This document shows positions 33,694 through 42,567 of a stretch of 64,000 bases of DNA, in pieces. Position 1 is the stretch's first letter; every line of letters begins with the position of its first letter. The notes under the pieces are model-generated. The model ran no database searches. It was not told the origin of the DNA and worked only from the letters and a program-made list of their open reading frames with translations. The translations under genes were made by a program, and so were the position numbers. This DNA is from Streptomyces cylindrosporus (GTDB taxonomy: Bacteria; Actinomycetota; Actinomycetes; Streptomycetales; Streptomycetaceae), in contig NZ_JALDAY010000017.1 of NCBI RefSeq assembly GCF_022698165.1, positions 180,188-244,187 of the forward strand. The letters run 5' to 3'.

Positions 33694-35265
33694 ATGAGCG
33701 ACACCGCGGGCGCACCCCTGACCGTCGCCGACGTGCTGGCCCTGCCGGTCCTGGCCGCCGGCCGGCCACAGGTCCTCACCGGGCTGACCCGCCTCGACCG
33801 CCCGGTCCGCTGGGTCCACATCACCGAACTCACCGACCCCGCCTCCTTCCTCAAGGGCGGCGAACTCGTCCTGACCACCGGCATGCCCCTGCCCGAGGAC
33901 CCGGCGGGCGTGCGCCGTTACGTCGACGAGCTGGCCGAGGTCGATGCGGCGGCCCTGGTCATCGAGCTGGTACGGCGCTACCACCGCCCGCCCGACGCCC
34001 TCGTGCACGCCTGCCGTGCCCGCGACCTGCCGCTGATCACCCTGGCCCGGGACGTCAACTTCCTGGAGGTCACCCAGGTCGTCCACGCGCTGCTGCTCGG
34101 CAACCAGGCGGACGCGATGCGCCGCACCCAGCGCATCCACGAGGCCTTCACCGCGCTGACGCTGCGCGGCGCCGGGCCACAGGAAGTGGTCCGCGCGGCA
34201 GCGGGGATGAGCGGCCGTACCGTCGTACTGGAGAACCTGGTGCATCAGGCGCTGATCTGCGAGGCCTCCGGCGCCACGGTCGAGGAGGCGCTCACCGGCT
34301 GGGAAGCGCGCTCCCGGGCCGTCCCCGCCTCCGGTGAGGTGGGCGGGCCGGAGGGGTGGCTGGTCGCGCCGGTGGAGTACCAGGGCGAGCGGTGGGGCAG
34401 GGTGGCCATGCTGCCGACGAGCGCCGGCTTCACCTCCGAGGACGTCACCGTCCTGGAGCGCACGGCGATGGCCCTGACGATCGCCCGTCTCATCCACACC
34501 ACGCCCTGGGAACGCGCCGCACACCGCGGCGCCCTGCACGACCTGGCCGAACAACGCCACCACTCCCCCGCGGACGCCCGGGCCCGCTGTGCCGCACTGG
34601 GCCTGCCGACGGAGGGGGTCGGATTCCTCGCCGTACTACTGGACGTCGAGGCCCAGGCGGCGGAGACCACCGTCGCGGAGGAACTCCGCACGGCCGGGAT
34701 CGCGGCGCTCGTCGGCACCCTCACGCCCACCCGGCTCGGTGTGCTCCTCGCGCTGCGCCCGTCCCAGTCCTGGCGTCCGGCCGTCGAACGGCTGAGCCGC
34801 AGCGCGCTCGCCCTCGACCCCGAAGCGGTCGTCAGCGTCGGCTCGGAGGTCGACGACCTGTCCGCGACCGCCCGCTCCTTCCGCGAGGCGGCCCGGGTGG
34901 CCGAGGCTGCCCTGCCGTCGCCCGACGGCCGTGCCTTTCACGAGCTGTCGGACATCGGTCTGCGCCAACTCCTGTACTCCCTGCGGGAGGACACCCGCGT
35001 CCAGGAGTACGCGGAACGGCAACTTGGCCGACTGCTGGACCACGACACCCGGCACGGCACGGACCTGCTGACGACCCTGCGCCACTACCTCGACTCGGCC
35101 GGCAACAAGACCACCACCGCCCGCCGCGGCAACCTCTCCCGGGAGACCGTCTACCAGCGCCTGCGCACCGTCGAACGGCTCCTGGACCGCGACCTCGAAT
35201 CGGGCGAGCAGCGGACCGAACTGCACGTGGCGCTGGCGGTGTTGGACGTCCTGCGCCCGCGCTGA
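33694..35265 (+). CDS. PucR family transcriptional regulator
   Basis: 523 residues. The N-terminal PucR domain (LTVADVLALPVLAAGRPQVL and RWVHITELTDPASFLKGGEL) is typical of purine or amino-acid responsive regulators, followed by a GAF-like middle and the C-terminal PucR-type HTH_30 (LDSAGNKTTTARRGNLSRET, VYQRLRTVERLL). It is divergent from gabT-gabD with a 141-bp intergenic region, as in GabR-like PucR proteins of Actinobacteria that activate GABA genes. Confidence 0.92.
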   Translation: MSDTAGAPLTVADVLALPVLAAGRPQVLTGLTRLDRPVRWVHITELTDPASFLKGGELVLTTGMPLPEDPAGVRRYVDELAEVDAAALVIELVRRYHRPPDALVHACRARDLPLITLARDVNFLEVTQVVHALLLGNQADAMRRTQRIHEAFTALTLRGAGPQEVVRAAAGMSGRTVVLENLVHQALICEASGATVEEALTGWEARSRAVPASGEVGGPEGWLVAPVEYQGERWGRVAMLPTSAGFTSEDVTVLERTAMALTIARLIHTTPWERAAHRGALHDLAEQRHHSPADARARCAALGLPTEGVGFLAVLLDVEAQAAETTVAEELRTAGIAALVGTLTPTRLGVLLALRPSQSWRPAVERLSRSALALDPEAVVSVGSEVDDLSATARSFREAARVAEAALPSPDGRAFHELSDIGLRQLLYSLREDTRVQEYAERQLGRLLDHDTRHGTDLLTTLRHYLDSAGNKTTTARRGNLSRETVYQRLRTVERLLDRDLESGEQRTELHVALAVLDVLRPR

Positions 35266-35286
35266 GGTCAAGGCCGGCTCAGGTCG

Positions 35287-36165
35287 TCAGCGCGGCACGC
35301 CGTCCGCCCGGTCGGTGCCCGGCTGCCGGGTGGTCCACGAGGTGAGGATGCGCAGGGCGTCGTACGAAGGGCTGCCGGGTTCGGCGGTCAGGACCATCAG
35401 CCGCTGCCCGGAGCCGTCGGGGCTGCTCCAGGTGTCGCAGTCGAGGGTGAGGTCGCCCACCAGGTGGTGGCGGTAGTGCTTGGTGCCGTAACTGGCGCTG
35501 TTGACGCGGTGTTCGGCCCACCAGGTGCGGAAGTCCGGGTCCTGGAGGGAGAGTTCGCCGACGAGCCGGGCGAGGTCGGGATCGTCCGGGTCGCCCGCGG
35601 CCTCCATGCGCAGCGCGGCGACGGCGTCCCGGGCGTCCTGGGCCCAGTCCCGGTGCAGTTGCCGGACCGTCGGGTCGGTGAACAGCAGCCGCAGGTAGTT
35701 GCGCCGGTCCGCCGGGAGGGCGGCGAAGTCGGTGTAGAGGGCCCTGGCGGTGGGGTTCCAGGCGAGGATGTCGAGGCGTTTGCCGAGGACGAGTGCGGGG
35801 GTCTCGGTGAGCTGGTCGAGCAGGCGGCGCATGGCCGGGCGCAGGCGCTCGGCGGGCCGGCGGCGGCGCGGCCGGGCGTCGGACCGGCCGGCGAGTTCGT
35901 AGAGGTACCTCTGCTGGTCGTCGTCGAGGCGCAGGGCCCGGGCCAGAGTGGTCAGCACGGGTGCGGAGGCGCGGACACGGCCCTGTTCCAGCCGGGTGTA
36001 GTAGTCCACGCTGATGGCGGCGATGCGGGCGACCTCCTCGCGGCGCAGTCCGGCGACCTTGCGGGCGGAGTCCGTGTCGGGAAGGCCGCACTCCCGCGGC
36101 GTCAGCTGGGCCCGGCGGGCCTTGAGGAAGGCCCCCAGCGCACGCGGGTCGGAGTCTGGAGTCAT
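35287..36165 (-). CDS. XRE family regulator with MmyB-like ligand-binding domain
   Basis: 292 residues. The N-terminal Cro/CI helix-turn-helix (VAGLRREEVARIAAISVDYY and TRLEQGR) is followed by an MmyB-like domain (LGKRLDILAWNPTARALYTD and WWAEHRV). Regulators of this type bind fatty acids or other small ligands and often repress a divergent gene. The divergent alpha/beta hydrolase at 36376 is the likely target. Confidence 0.92.
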   Translation of the reverse strand: MTPDSDPRALGAFLKARRAQLTPRECGLPDTDSARKVAGLRREEVARIAAISVDYYTRLEQGRVRASAPVLTTLARALRLDDDQQRYLYELAGRSDARPRRRRPAERLRPAMRRLLDQLTETPALVLGKRLDILAWNPTARALYTDFAALPADRRNYLRLLFTDPTVRQLHRDWAQDARDAVAALRMEAAGDPDDPDLARLVGELSLQDPDFRTWWAEHRVNSASYGTKHYRHHLVGDLTLDCDTWSSPDGSGQRLMVLTAEPGSPSYDALRILTSWTTRQPGTDRADGVPR

Positions 36166-36375
36166 GCCCTCCAGTCTCCCGCCACCGCGACGACCACGGC
36201 GTACGGCTGAGGGGGCAGATCCTTTCCCAGGCAGATCCTTGCCCAGGCAGAAACCTGGCTCTCCCGCCCTTGCCGAGGGTGTCGGAACGTTGCTGTGTGC
36301 CCGGCGTGGCGCGGGCTTCGAGTCCGCCGCCGGTGCGCTCACCTCACGTCGTTTCCGTCCAAGGGAGTTGTTCTC

Positions 36376-37296
36376 ATGACCAGGACCACCGTCACCTTCG
36401 ACAGCGCCGGCATCCCGCTCGCCGGGCACCTCTACACCCCCGACACTCCGGCCGCCGGTCCGCTTCCGGCACTGGTGGTCGGGCATCCCGGTACCGGGGT
36501 GAAGGAGCAGACGTCCGGCACGTATGCGCGTCTGATGGCCGAGCGGGGGTTCGTGACCCTGGCCTTCGACGCCGCCCACCAGGGTGAGTCCGGTGGTCTG
36601 CCGCGCGGTCTGGAGGACCCCGCCCAGCGGGTCGAGGACTTCAAGGCCGCCGTCTCCTTCCTCACCACCCGGCCCGAGGCGGACGCCGACCGGATCGGCC
36701 TGCTGGGCATCTGCGCCTCCGGCGGCTATTCGCTTGCCGCGACCGGCGGCGATCCCCGGGTCCGGGCCGTGGCGACGGTGTGCACCGCCGAACCCGCCCG
36801 GCAGTTCCGGTACGGCGCCGACGGCACCCAGGACCCTGCCGTGTTCCGCTCCCTGCTGGACGCCTCCGCCCGGGCCCGCACGGCCGCCGCGAACGGCGAG
36901 GACCCCGGGGTGATGACCATGTTCCCGGCGACCGCCGCGGAGGCCGGCGCGCTCGGCGGCGAGCACGGCGTCGAGGGCTGGGAGTACTACTGCGGTCCCC
37001 GTGGCCACCACGAGCGCTCGGCGAAGTTCCTCACCTGGGAGAGCGTCGACAAGATGGCCTCCAGCGACGTCTTCCACGCCGTTCCGCTGATCGGCCCGCG
37101 CCCGATCCTGCAGATCCTCGGCGAGCGCGCCGTCACCGCGTGGATGGGCCTGGAGGCCCACCGGCACGCCACCGGCCCGGCGGAGATCCACTGGATCAAG
37201 GGTGCGAGCCACGTCGACCTCTACGACAAGCGCGAGTACATCGACCCCGCCGTGGACCGGCTCGCCGACTTCTTCACCAGCAACCTCGACAAGTGA
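36376..37296 (+). CDS. alpha/beta hydrolase (YcjY/dienelactone hydrolase-like)
   Basis: 306 residues from ATG 36376 with an AGGGAG ribosome binding site. The nucleophile elbow is GICASGGY (Cys-x-Ser-x-Gly), with the catalytic His in GASHVDLYD and VVGHPGTGVKEQT forming the oxyanion region. Members of this family act on esters or as poorly defined peptidase/esterase-like hydrolases. Divergent from the XRE regulator, which probably controls it, and followed by a strong hairpin. Confidence 0.85.
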   Translation: MTRTTVTFDSAGIPLAGHLYTPDTPAAGPLPALVVGHPGTGVKEQTSGTYARLMAERGFVTLAFDAAHQGESGGLPRGLEDPAQRVEDFKAAVSFLTTRPEADADRIGLLGICASGGYSLAATGGDPRVRAVATVCTAEPARQFRYGADGTQDPAVFRSLLDASARARTAAANGEDPGVMTMFPATAAEAGALGGEHGVEGWEYYCGPRGHHERSAKFLTWESVDKMASSDVFHAVPLIGPRPILQILGERAVTAWMGLEAHRHATGPAEIHWIKGASHVDLYDKREYIDPAVDRLADFFTSNLDK

Positions 37297-37328
37297 CGGG
37301 GCCGGGGGAGCCGGGATCCCGGCCCCGT
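37296..37328 (+). terminator. terminator after the alpha/beta hydrolase gene
   Basis: An 11-bp perfect stem (ACGGGGCCGGG, 37296-37306, with its complement at 37318-37328) starts at the last base of the stop codon. It ends just before the start of the GH43-like gene at 37340. Confidence 0.7.
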
Positions 37329-37339
37329 ATCCTGCGGCC

Positions 37340-38359
37340 GTGACCGAGACCGAGCCGATGCAGCTCCCCGGGATGCCGCTGCACGATCCCTTCGTCGTGG
37401 CCGACGAGGAGACCCGCACCTACCACCTCTACACGTCCAACGAGCCGTCCGTGTCGGGCGTGGAGGGCGTCGGCACGATGGTCTACCGCAGCCGGGACCT
37501 GCGCGAGTGGACGCGCCCGGTCGTGGTGTTCCTGGCCGCCGACCAGCCGGGAATCTGGGCGGGCGACGGGGGTTGGGCGCCGGAGGTGCACAAGTGGCGT
37601 GGCAGGTACTACCTGTTCACCACCCTGCACGCCGAGGACAGGCCGCTCCCGGTGCCGCCGGCCGGCCGCTGGGGCACGCCGTTCCAGGTGCCGAACCACA
37701 TGCGCGGCACGATCACCGCGGTGTCCGACTCCCTGCTCGGCCCCTTCACCGCCGTGGACCCGGCCCGGCCCACCCCGCCCGAGCACCTCATGACCCTCGA
37801 CGGCACGCTGTACGTCGACCGCGCCGGACAACCGTGGATGGTGTACGCGCACGAGTGGCTGCAGACCGTCGACGGAACGATGGAGGCGATCCGGCTCACC
37901 CCCGACCTGACCGGCACGACCGGCGCCCCGGTCCTCCTCTTCAAGGCCTCCGACGCGCCCTGGCTCACCGAGCAGATCCCGGCCGGCGTACCGCACCAGC
38001 TCGCCCCGTACATCACCGACGGCCCCCAGTTGTACGACACCCCCGACGGGTCGCTCCTCATGCTGTGGTCGACGTACGAGAAGAACGTGGCCGACAGGGA
38101 CGGATCGATCAGCGGCGGCTATGTGCAGACCTACGCGGTCGCCAAGTCCGGTGACATCAGGGGGCCTTGGGAACAGCGGCGGCCCCTGGTCCGGGACGAC
38201 AGCGGTCACGGCATGATGTTCCGCACCTTCGACGGCGACCTGATGCTGATCCTCCACCGCCCGTTCGAGAACGCCCGCGGCAAGCTGTACGAGATGCGGC
38301 TCGACGGCCACGAGCTGCGGGTGCTCCGCCGCCGCGACGACCTCGACGGCGGCGGGTGA
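37340..38359 (+). CDS. GH43-like glycoside hydrolase
   Basis: 339 residues from GTG 37340. It has a five-bladed beta-propeller pattern of GH43: Asp in PLHDPFVVAD (general base), GGWAPEVHKWRGRYYLFTTL, and the general acid Glu in MVYAHEWLQ. Such enzymes cleave arabinose- or xylose-containing polysaccharides. No signal peptide is visible, so it may act inside the cell or be exported in another way. TATCCT lies 6 bases before the GTG with no ribosome binding site, suggesting a leaderless mRNA. Confidence 0.87.
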   Translation: MTETEPMQLPGMPLHDPFVVADEETRTYHLYTSNEPSVSGVEGVGTMVYRSRDLREWTRPVVVFLAADQPGIWAGDGGWAPEVHKWRGRYYLFTTLHAEDRPLPVPPAGRWGTPFQVPNHMRGTITAVSDSLLGPFTAVDPARPTPPEHLMTLDGTLYVDRAGQPWMVYAHEWLQTVDGTMEAIRLTPDLTGTTGAPVLLFKASDAPWLTEQIPAGVPHQLAPYITDGPQLYDTPDGSLLMLWSTYEKNVADRDGSISGGYVQTYAVAKSGDIRGPWEQRRPLVRDDSGHGMMFRTFDGDLMLILHRPFENARGKLYEMRLDGHELRVLRRRDDLDGGG

Positions 38360-38437
38360 CGAGTCGGGCTATCTCTGTGCGCCCGCGCCGGTCGTGAGCG
38401 CTCGTCGTATCGTTGACTCCCGACCCGAGGGGGACGC

Positions 38438-39346
38438 ATGGCAACCGTTGTCGACACGGACTCCCCCGACGACGGGACGAAGGCGTTCATCGCGGCGCGG
38501 CCCCAGCTCTTCGGCATCGCGTACCGCGTGCTCGGCAGCACGGCGGAGGCCGAGGACGTCGTACAGGAGGCGTGGCTGCGGTGGCAGCACGCCGACCGCG
38601 ACGCCGTGCGCGAACCGTCCGCCTTCCTCGCCACGGTCACCGCCCGGCTGGCGATCAACGTCGCCCAGTCCGCCCGGGTGCGGCGCGAGTCGTACATCGG
38701 TCCCTGGATCCCGGAGCCGGTCGACACGCGGGCGGATCCGCAGCTGGGCGCGGAGCGGGCCGAGGCACTCGACCTGGCGCTGCTCTTCCTGCTGGAGAAG
38801 CTGAATCCGGTGGAGCGGGCCGCGTACGTGCTGCGGGAGGCCTTCGACTACCCGTACCAGCAGATCGCCGAGATGCTGGAGACCAGCGAGGCCAACACGC
38901 GCCAGCTGGTGAGCCGCGCCCGCAAGCGCCTCTCGTCGGACCGCCGGCAGCCCGTCGGCCCCGATGCGCACCGGCGGCTGATGGAGGTGTTCCTGGCCGC
39001 GGCGCAGGGTGGCGATCTGGCCGTACTGGAGGACGTCCTCACCGAGGACGTGGTCAGCTACACCGACGGCGGAGGAATCCGCGGCGCGTCGAGGATCCCG
39101 GTCGTCGGACGGCTGCACGTCTCCAAGTACCTCGCCGCGTTCGCCCCGCGGTTCTGGCCCGGCAAGTCCGTCCGGTGGGTGGAGGCGAACGGCGGACCGG
39201 CCGCCCTCGTACTGGACGGCGCCCAGGCCGTGGCGCTGCTCACCGCCGAGACCTCGGAGCACGGCATCGAACGGCTCCTGTGGATCATGAATCCGCAGAA
39301 ACTGGCACCTTACGTCGCCTCGCTGGACGCCTCGTCCGACGACTGA
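38438..39346 (+). CDS. ECF41-type (SigJ) sigma factor with SnoaL-like C-terminal domain
   Basis: 302 residues. Regions 2 and 4 occupy about residues 18-165 (AEDVVQEAWLRW; YPYQQIAEMLETSEANTRQL). The C-terminal 130 residues are a SnoaL-like (NTF2 fold) regulatory domain. Group ECF41 signatures are present: WIPEP in the linker (consensus WLPEP), the DGGG motif (YTDGGGIRG) and NPQKL near the end (consensus NPDKL). In this group the fused domain replaces an anti-sigma factor. The next gene is preceded by a matching promoter. Confidence 0.93.
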   Translation: MATVVDTDSPDDGTKAFIAARPQLFGIAYRVLGSTAEAEDVVQEAWLRWQHADRDAVREPSAFLATVTARLAINVAQSARVRRESYIGPWIPEPVDTRADPQLGAERAEALDLALLFLLEKLNPVERAAYVLREAFDYPYQQIAEMLETSEANTRQLVSRARKRLSSDRRQPVGPDAHRRLMEVFLAAAQGGDLAVLEDVLTEDVVSYTDGGGIRGASRIPVVGRLHVSKYLAAFAPRFWPGKSVRWVEANGGPAALVLDGAQAVALLTAETSEHGIERLLWIMNPQKLAPYVASLDASSDD

Positions 39347-39400
39347 GCCCCGGCACCAGCACGCGACGGATCGGCGCCGGAATCTCGTCGAAGGAATCCG

Positions 39401-39427
39401 TGTCACAAGCGCGACCCCTGTCCGGTC
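39401..39427 (+). promoter_or_regulatory. candidate ECF41-dependent promoter
   Basis: TGTCACA (39401-39407) and GGTC (39424-39427) with a 16-base spacer. The known ECF41 consensus is TGTCACA and CGTC, so all seven -35 bases and three of four -10 bases fit. It stands about 45 bases before the NAD(P)-binding protein gene and right after the ECF41 sigma gene. Confidence 0.7.
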
Positions 39428-39470
39428 TCTTCTACGGAAGGCGCAAGAAGATCCTGAAAGGAATTCCGTC

Positions 39471-40217
39471 ATGAAGGTCGTAGTGATCGGTGGTACCGGG
39501 CTCATCGGCTCGAAGGTGGTGGCAGGGCTCCGCGAACACGGGCACGAGGCGGTCGCGGCCTCGCCCAACACCGGCGTCAACACGCTGACGGGCGAGGGAC
39601 TGGCCGAGGTCCTGCAGGGCGCGCAGGTCGTGGTCGACGTGTCCAACTCGCCCTCGTTCGCGGACGACGACGTCATGGAGTTCTTCCGCACCTCCACCAC
39701 CAACCTGCTCAAGGCCGAGGCCGAGGCCGGTGTGGCGCACCACGTGGCGCTGTCCGTGGTCGGCACCGACCGGCTCCAGGGCAGCGGGTACTTCCGGGCC
39801 AAGCAGGTCCAGGAGGACCTGATCACCGGGTCCGGCCTGCCCTACACCATCGTCCACGCCACCCAGTTCTTCGAGTTCGCGAAGGGGCTCGCGGACGGGG
39901 TCACCCAGGGCGACACCGTGCACCTGCCCGACGCGAAGATCCAGCCCATCGTCTCCGACGACGTGGCCGCGGCGGTCGCCCGCGCGGCGGTCGGCGCACC
40001 GGTCGACGGGACGGTCGAGGTCGCCGGCCCCGAGGCGTTCCAGCTGGAGGAGTTCATCCGCATGGGGCTCTCCGCGACGGACGACCCCCGCAAGATCGTC
40101 ACGGACCCGGAGGCCACGTACTGGGGCGCCCCGCTGGAGGAGAACACGCTCCTTCCGGGCCCGGACGCGCACATCGCGGAAACCAGGTTCGCGGACTGGC
40201 TGGCACAGCAGAGGTAA
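39471..40217 (+). CDS. NAD(P)-binding (NmrA-like atypical SDR) protein
   Basis: 248 residues. The N-terminal Rossmann motif VVVIGGTGLIGSKV (GGTGxIG) identifies an atypical SDR. HHVALSVVGTDRLQGSGYFR and the Lys in RAKQVQEDLI resemble NmrA/quinone oxidoreductase-2 type proteins. ECF41 sigma genes are usually followed by an oxidoreductase, epimerase or carboxymuconolactone decarboxylase-like gene, and this fits. A strong terminator follows at 40233. Confidence 0.88.
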   Translation: MKVVVIGGTGLIGSKVVAGLREHGHEAVAASPNTGVNTLTGEGLAEVLQGAQVVVDVSNSPSFADDDVMEFFRTSTTNLLKAEAEAGVAHHVALSVVGTDRLQGSGYFRAKQVQEDLITGSGLPYTIVHATQFFEFAKGLADGVTQGDTVHLPDAKIQPIVSDDVAAAVARAAVGAPVDGTVEVAGPEAFQLEEFIRMGLSATDDPRKIVTDPEATYWGAPLEENTLLPGPDAHIAETRFADWLAQQR

Positions 40218-40232
40218 TTCCCTCCTCGCCGG

Positions 40233-40275
40233 GTGGCCCGCTCCTTTCGGATGTCTCCGGAAAGGAGCGGGCCAC
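40233..40275. terminator. strong hairpin terminator
   Basis: A 16-bp perfect stem, GTGGCCCGCTCCTTTC at 40233-40248 with its complement ending at 40275, loop of about 11 bases. Located between the convergent NAD(P)-binding protein and small membrane protein genes. Confidence 0.9.
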
Positions 40276-40301
40276 CGGTTGTACGGGCGCGGAGAAATTC
40301 T

Positions 40302-40643
40302 TCAGCCCGTCGACGCGAGGACCACCACGACGCACGCGACCATCGCCAGGGTGACGAGGACCATCGCGGTGAGGGTTCCGCGCATCCACTGCCGGATCCG
40401 GGCGTGGTGTCGCTGTTCCACCGTGTTGATGCTGTCGGCGATGTGGTCGGTGACCATGCGGGCGACGTATTGCTGCTCGTCGAGGTACCACTGCTCTATT
40501 TCGAGCTTCTGCTCCGGGCTGAGCTCCCGTGCCCGTGCGGTGAAATCCGCCACGCGCCGACGTGCCGCCTCCAGATGAGCGTTCCGGTACAGGAAACCCT
40601 CGATGTCGATCAGGCCGCGGGCGGCCTCGTCACGTGCGTCCAT
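40302..40643 (-). CDS. small tail-anchored membrane protein, unknown
   Basis: 113 residues. The first 85 are helical and charged (RRRVADFTARARELSPEQKL), with a single C-terminal hydrophobic helix (GTLTAMVLVTLAMVACVVVV). No motif recognised. Tail-anchored architecture suggests a cytoplasmic coiled segment held at the membrane. It is convergent with the ECF41-controlled gene. Confidence 0.7.
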   Translation of the reverse strand: MDARDEAARGLIDIEGFLYRNAHLEAARRRVADFTARARELSPEQKLEIEQWYLDEQQYVARMVTDHIADSINTVEQRHHARIRQWMRGTLTAMVLVTLAMVACVVVVLASTG

Positions 40644-40745
40644 GGCGTACTCCCGATGCTCCCGATGCGAACGAGAACCCCACCTACGCCTTTAAGACTG
40701 CCCAGGGGCGTGGAATGTGACATACGGGGACGGCGGATCCATGGG

Positions 40746-40779
40746 AAAAGGCCCCCGCGGACTCTCGCCCGCGAAGGCC
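40746..40779 (-). terminator. terminator of tRNA-Pro
   Basis: On the minus strand GGCCTTCGCGG pairs with CCGCGGGGGCC (two G-U pairs) across an 8-base loop, followed by TTTT. It lies 11 bases after the tRNA 3' end, an intrinsic terminator with T-tract. Confidence 0.75.
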
Positions 40780-40789
40780 CTTCGCACCG

Positions 40790-40863
<74 letters not shown>

Positions 40864-40961
40864 GTGCGTCCCGCGCGGTGGACCGCGCGATCGTGCAGGT
40901 CAACCTTACCGTACGGGTACGGGTGTTCCCGCGGGGTCGGGGGGACGCGGCCCCCCGACCG

Positions 40962-42401
40962 TCAGCCGCGCGTGCCGGACGTGATCACTTCCGGCTCGCT
41001 CCCGGCCACCGGCGCCGTACCGGCGAGCCGTCCCGTCCGCGCCACCGGCACCAGCAGCGCCGCGAGCGCGGCGGCCAGGCAGAGCACCGCCAGGAGCGTG
41101 AAGCCGTGGGTGTAGCCGGAGGCATACGGCAGGCCCGAGGGCTGGAGCCGGCCGGTGACCAGGACGCTGGTCACGGCGGCGCCTATGGAGCCGCCGATGG
41201 TGCGGATGTTGGCGTTCATGCCGGTCGCGGCGCCGGTCTGGGAGGCCGGGACGCTGCCGACGATGAGGTTGGCCATGGAGGCGAAGGCGAGTCCGATGCC
41301 GAGGCCGAACACCCCGGAGACCAGGGCGACCTGCCACTGCGCGGAGTGCCAGGCGGCGAGCAGCCCCAGCGCGACGGCGCCGAGCGCGGCCCCCGTGGTC
41401 AGCAGGGACTTGGCGCCCACGACGGGCTCCAGCCGGCCGCTGAGGATGCCGGAGAAGAACATCGCCACCAGCATGGGCAGCATCAGCAGCCCGGAGGCGG
41501 TGACGCTCGCGCCGAAGCCGTATCCCGCGGAGCCGGGCGTCTGCACGAAGCCGGGCAGGAAGGACCAGAGCGCGTACATGCCCGCGCCGAAGAGCAGGGC
41601 CACGGTGTTGGTGGTCCACACGGCGGGCAGCCGCATGACGCGCAGGTCGATCAGCGGGGTCCGGGACCGGGCCTCCGTCAGCATCCACAGGACGAACAGG
41701 GCGGCCGCGGCGGCGAACAGGCCGATCACCTTGGCCGAGCCCCAGCCCCACGCGCTCGCCTGGCTCAGCGGCAGCAGCAGCGCCACCAGCCAGGCCGACA
41801 GCAGGACGGCACCGAGCCAACTGACGTTGCCCTCGGCCCTGTTGGGCGACTCGGGCACATAGCGCAGGGCGATGAAGACGGTGGCCGCGACGACGGCGAC
41901 CGGGATCCAGAACAGCCAGCGGTAGTCGAGGGCCGACACGATCGGGCCGGCCGCGACGATGCCGACGCCGCCGCCCGCGGCGATCACGGCGGACAGGTTG
42001 CTGATGCTGCCGGGGACCCGGGACGGGTCGAACTCGTCCCGGATGATGCCGAAGGAGAGCGGGAAGAGCGCGCCGCCGACGCCCTGCACGACCCGGGCGA
42101 CGATCAGTACGCCGATGTTCGGGGCGAGCGCGGCGAGCAGACAGCCGGCCAGCACGACGAGCAGGACGGCGACGAGGGTGCGCTTCTTGCCGACCAGGTC
42201 GCCGACGCGGCCGAGGATCGGGGTGAAGACGGAGGCGGACAGCAGATAGGCCGTCATCACCCAGGTCGCGGTGGACTGGGAGGTGTGCAGCGCGTGCTGG
42301 ACCGTCGGCAGGGCCGGTGCGATCAGCGACTGCAGCATGGCGAACACACCAGCGCCGGTCGCGAGGACGGCGAAGGTGAGACGGGTGGACTTGCGGGGCA
42401 T
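40962..42401 (-). CDS. MFS multidrug exporter (DHA2-like, about 14 TM helices)
   Basis: 479 residues with many hydrophobic helices. Motif A reads GRVGDLVGKKRT and the first helices are typical of the EmrB/QacA-like family (SLIAPALPTVQHAL then TATWVMTAYLLSASVFTPIL). A proton-driven drug or metabolite efflux role is likely. It is divergent from a TetR regulator; two palindromes in the shared intergenic region suggest repression. The 3' end lies 100 bases from tRNA-Pro. Confidence 0.93.
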   Translation of the reverse strand: MPRKSTRLTFAVLATGAGVFAMLQSLIAPALPTVQHALHTSQSTATWVMTAYLLSASVFTPILGRVGDLVGKKRTLVAVLLVVLAGCLLAALAPNIGVLIVARVVQGVGGALFPLSFGIIRDEFDPSRVPGSISNLSAVIAAGGGVGIVAAGPIVSALDYRWLFWIPVAVVAATVFIALRYVPESPNRAEGNVSWLGAVLLSAWLVALLLPLSQASAWGWGSAKVIGLFAAAAALFVLWMLTEARSRTPLIDLRVMRLPAVWTTNTVALLFGAGMYALWSFLPGFVQTPGSAGYGFGASVTASGLLMLPMLVAMFFSGILSGRLEPVVGAKSLLTTGAALGAVALGLLAAWHSAQWQVALVSGVFGLGIGLAFASMANLIVGSVPASQTGAATGMNANIRTIGGSIGAAVTSVLVTGRLQPSGLPYASGYTHGFTLLAVLCLAAALAALLVPVARTGRLAGTAPVAGSEPEVITSGTRG

Positions 42402-42496
42402 GGAAGGCCTCTCCGAACGAACGGGGTGCGGCCGAGGTTCTCGGGCCACGGTCGTACGGGCCCTGAGCGCGGGGGCGTGCACACCCACACTGCTAA

Positions 42497-42536
42497 AGTG
42501 GAGGTACGCCTCCACTGTAGCGGAGGCACACCTCCG
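42497..42536. promoter_or_regulatory. twin TetR-type operator
   Basis: Two palindromes with the same core, AGTGGAGG-TACG-CCTCCACT (42497-42516) and CGGAGG-CACA-CCTCCG (42521-42536), have centres 22 bp apart, about two helical turns. They lie between the divergent MFS and TetR genes, the expected site for two TetR dimers on one DNA face. Confidence 0.7.
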
Positions 42537-42567
42537 GTTTCAACCGAGTCCTGTCCGGGAGGCAGCA

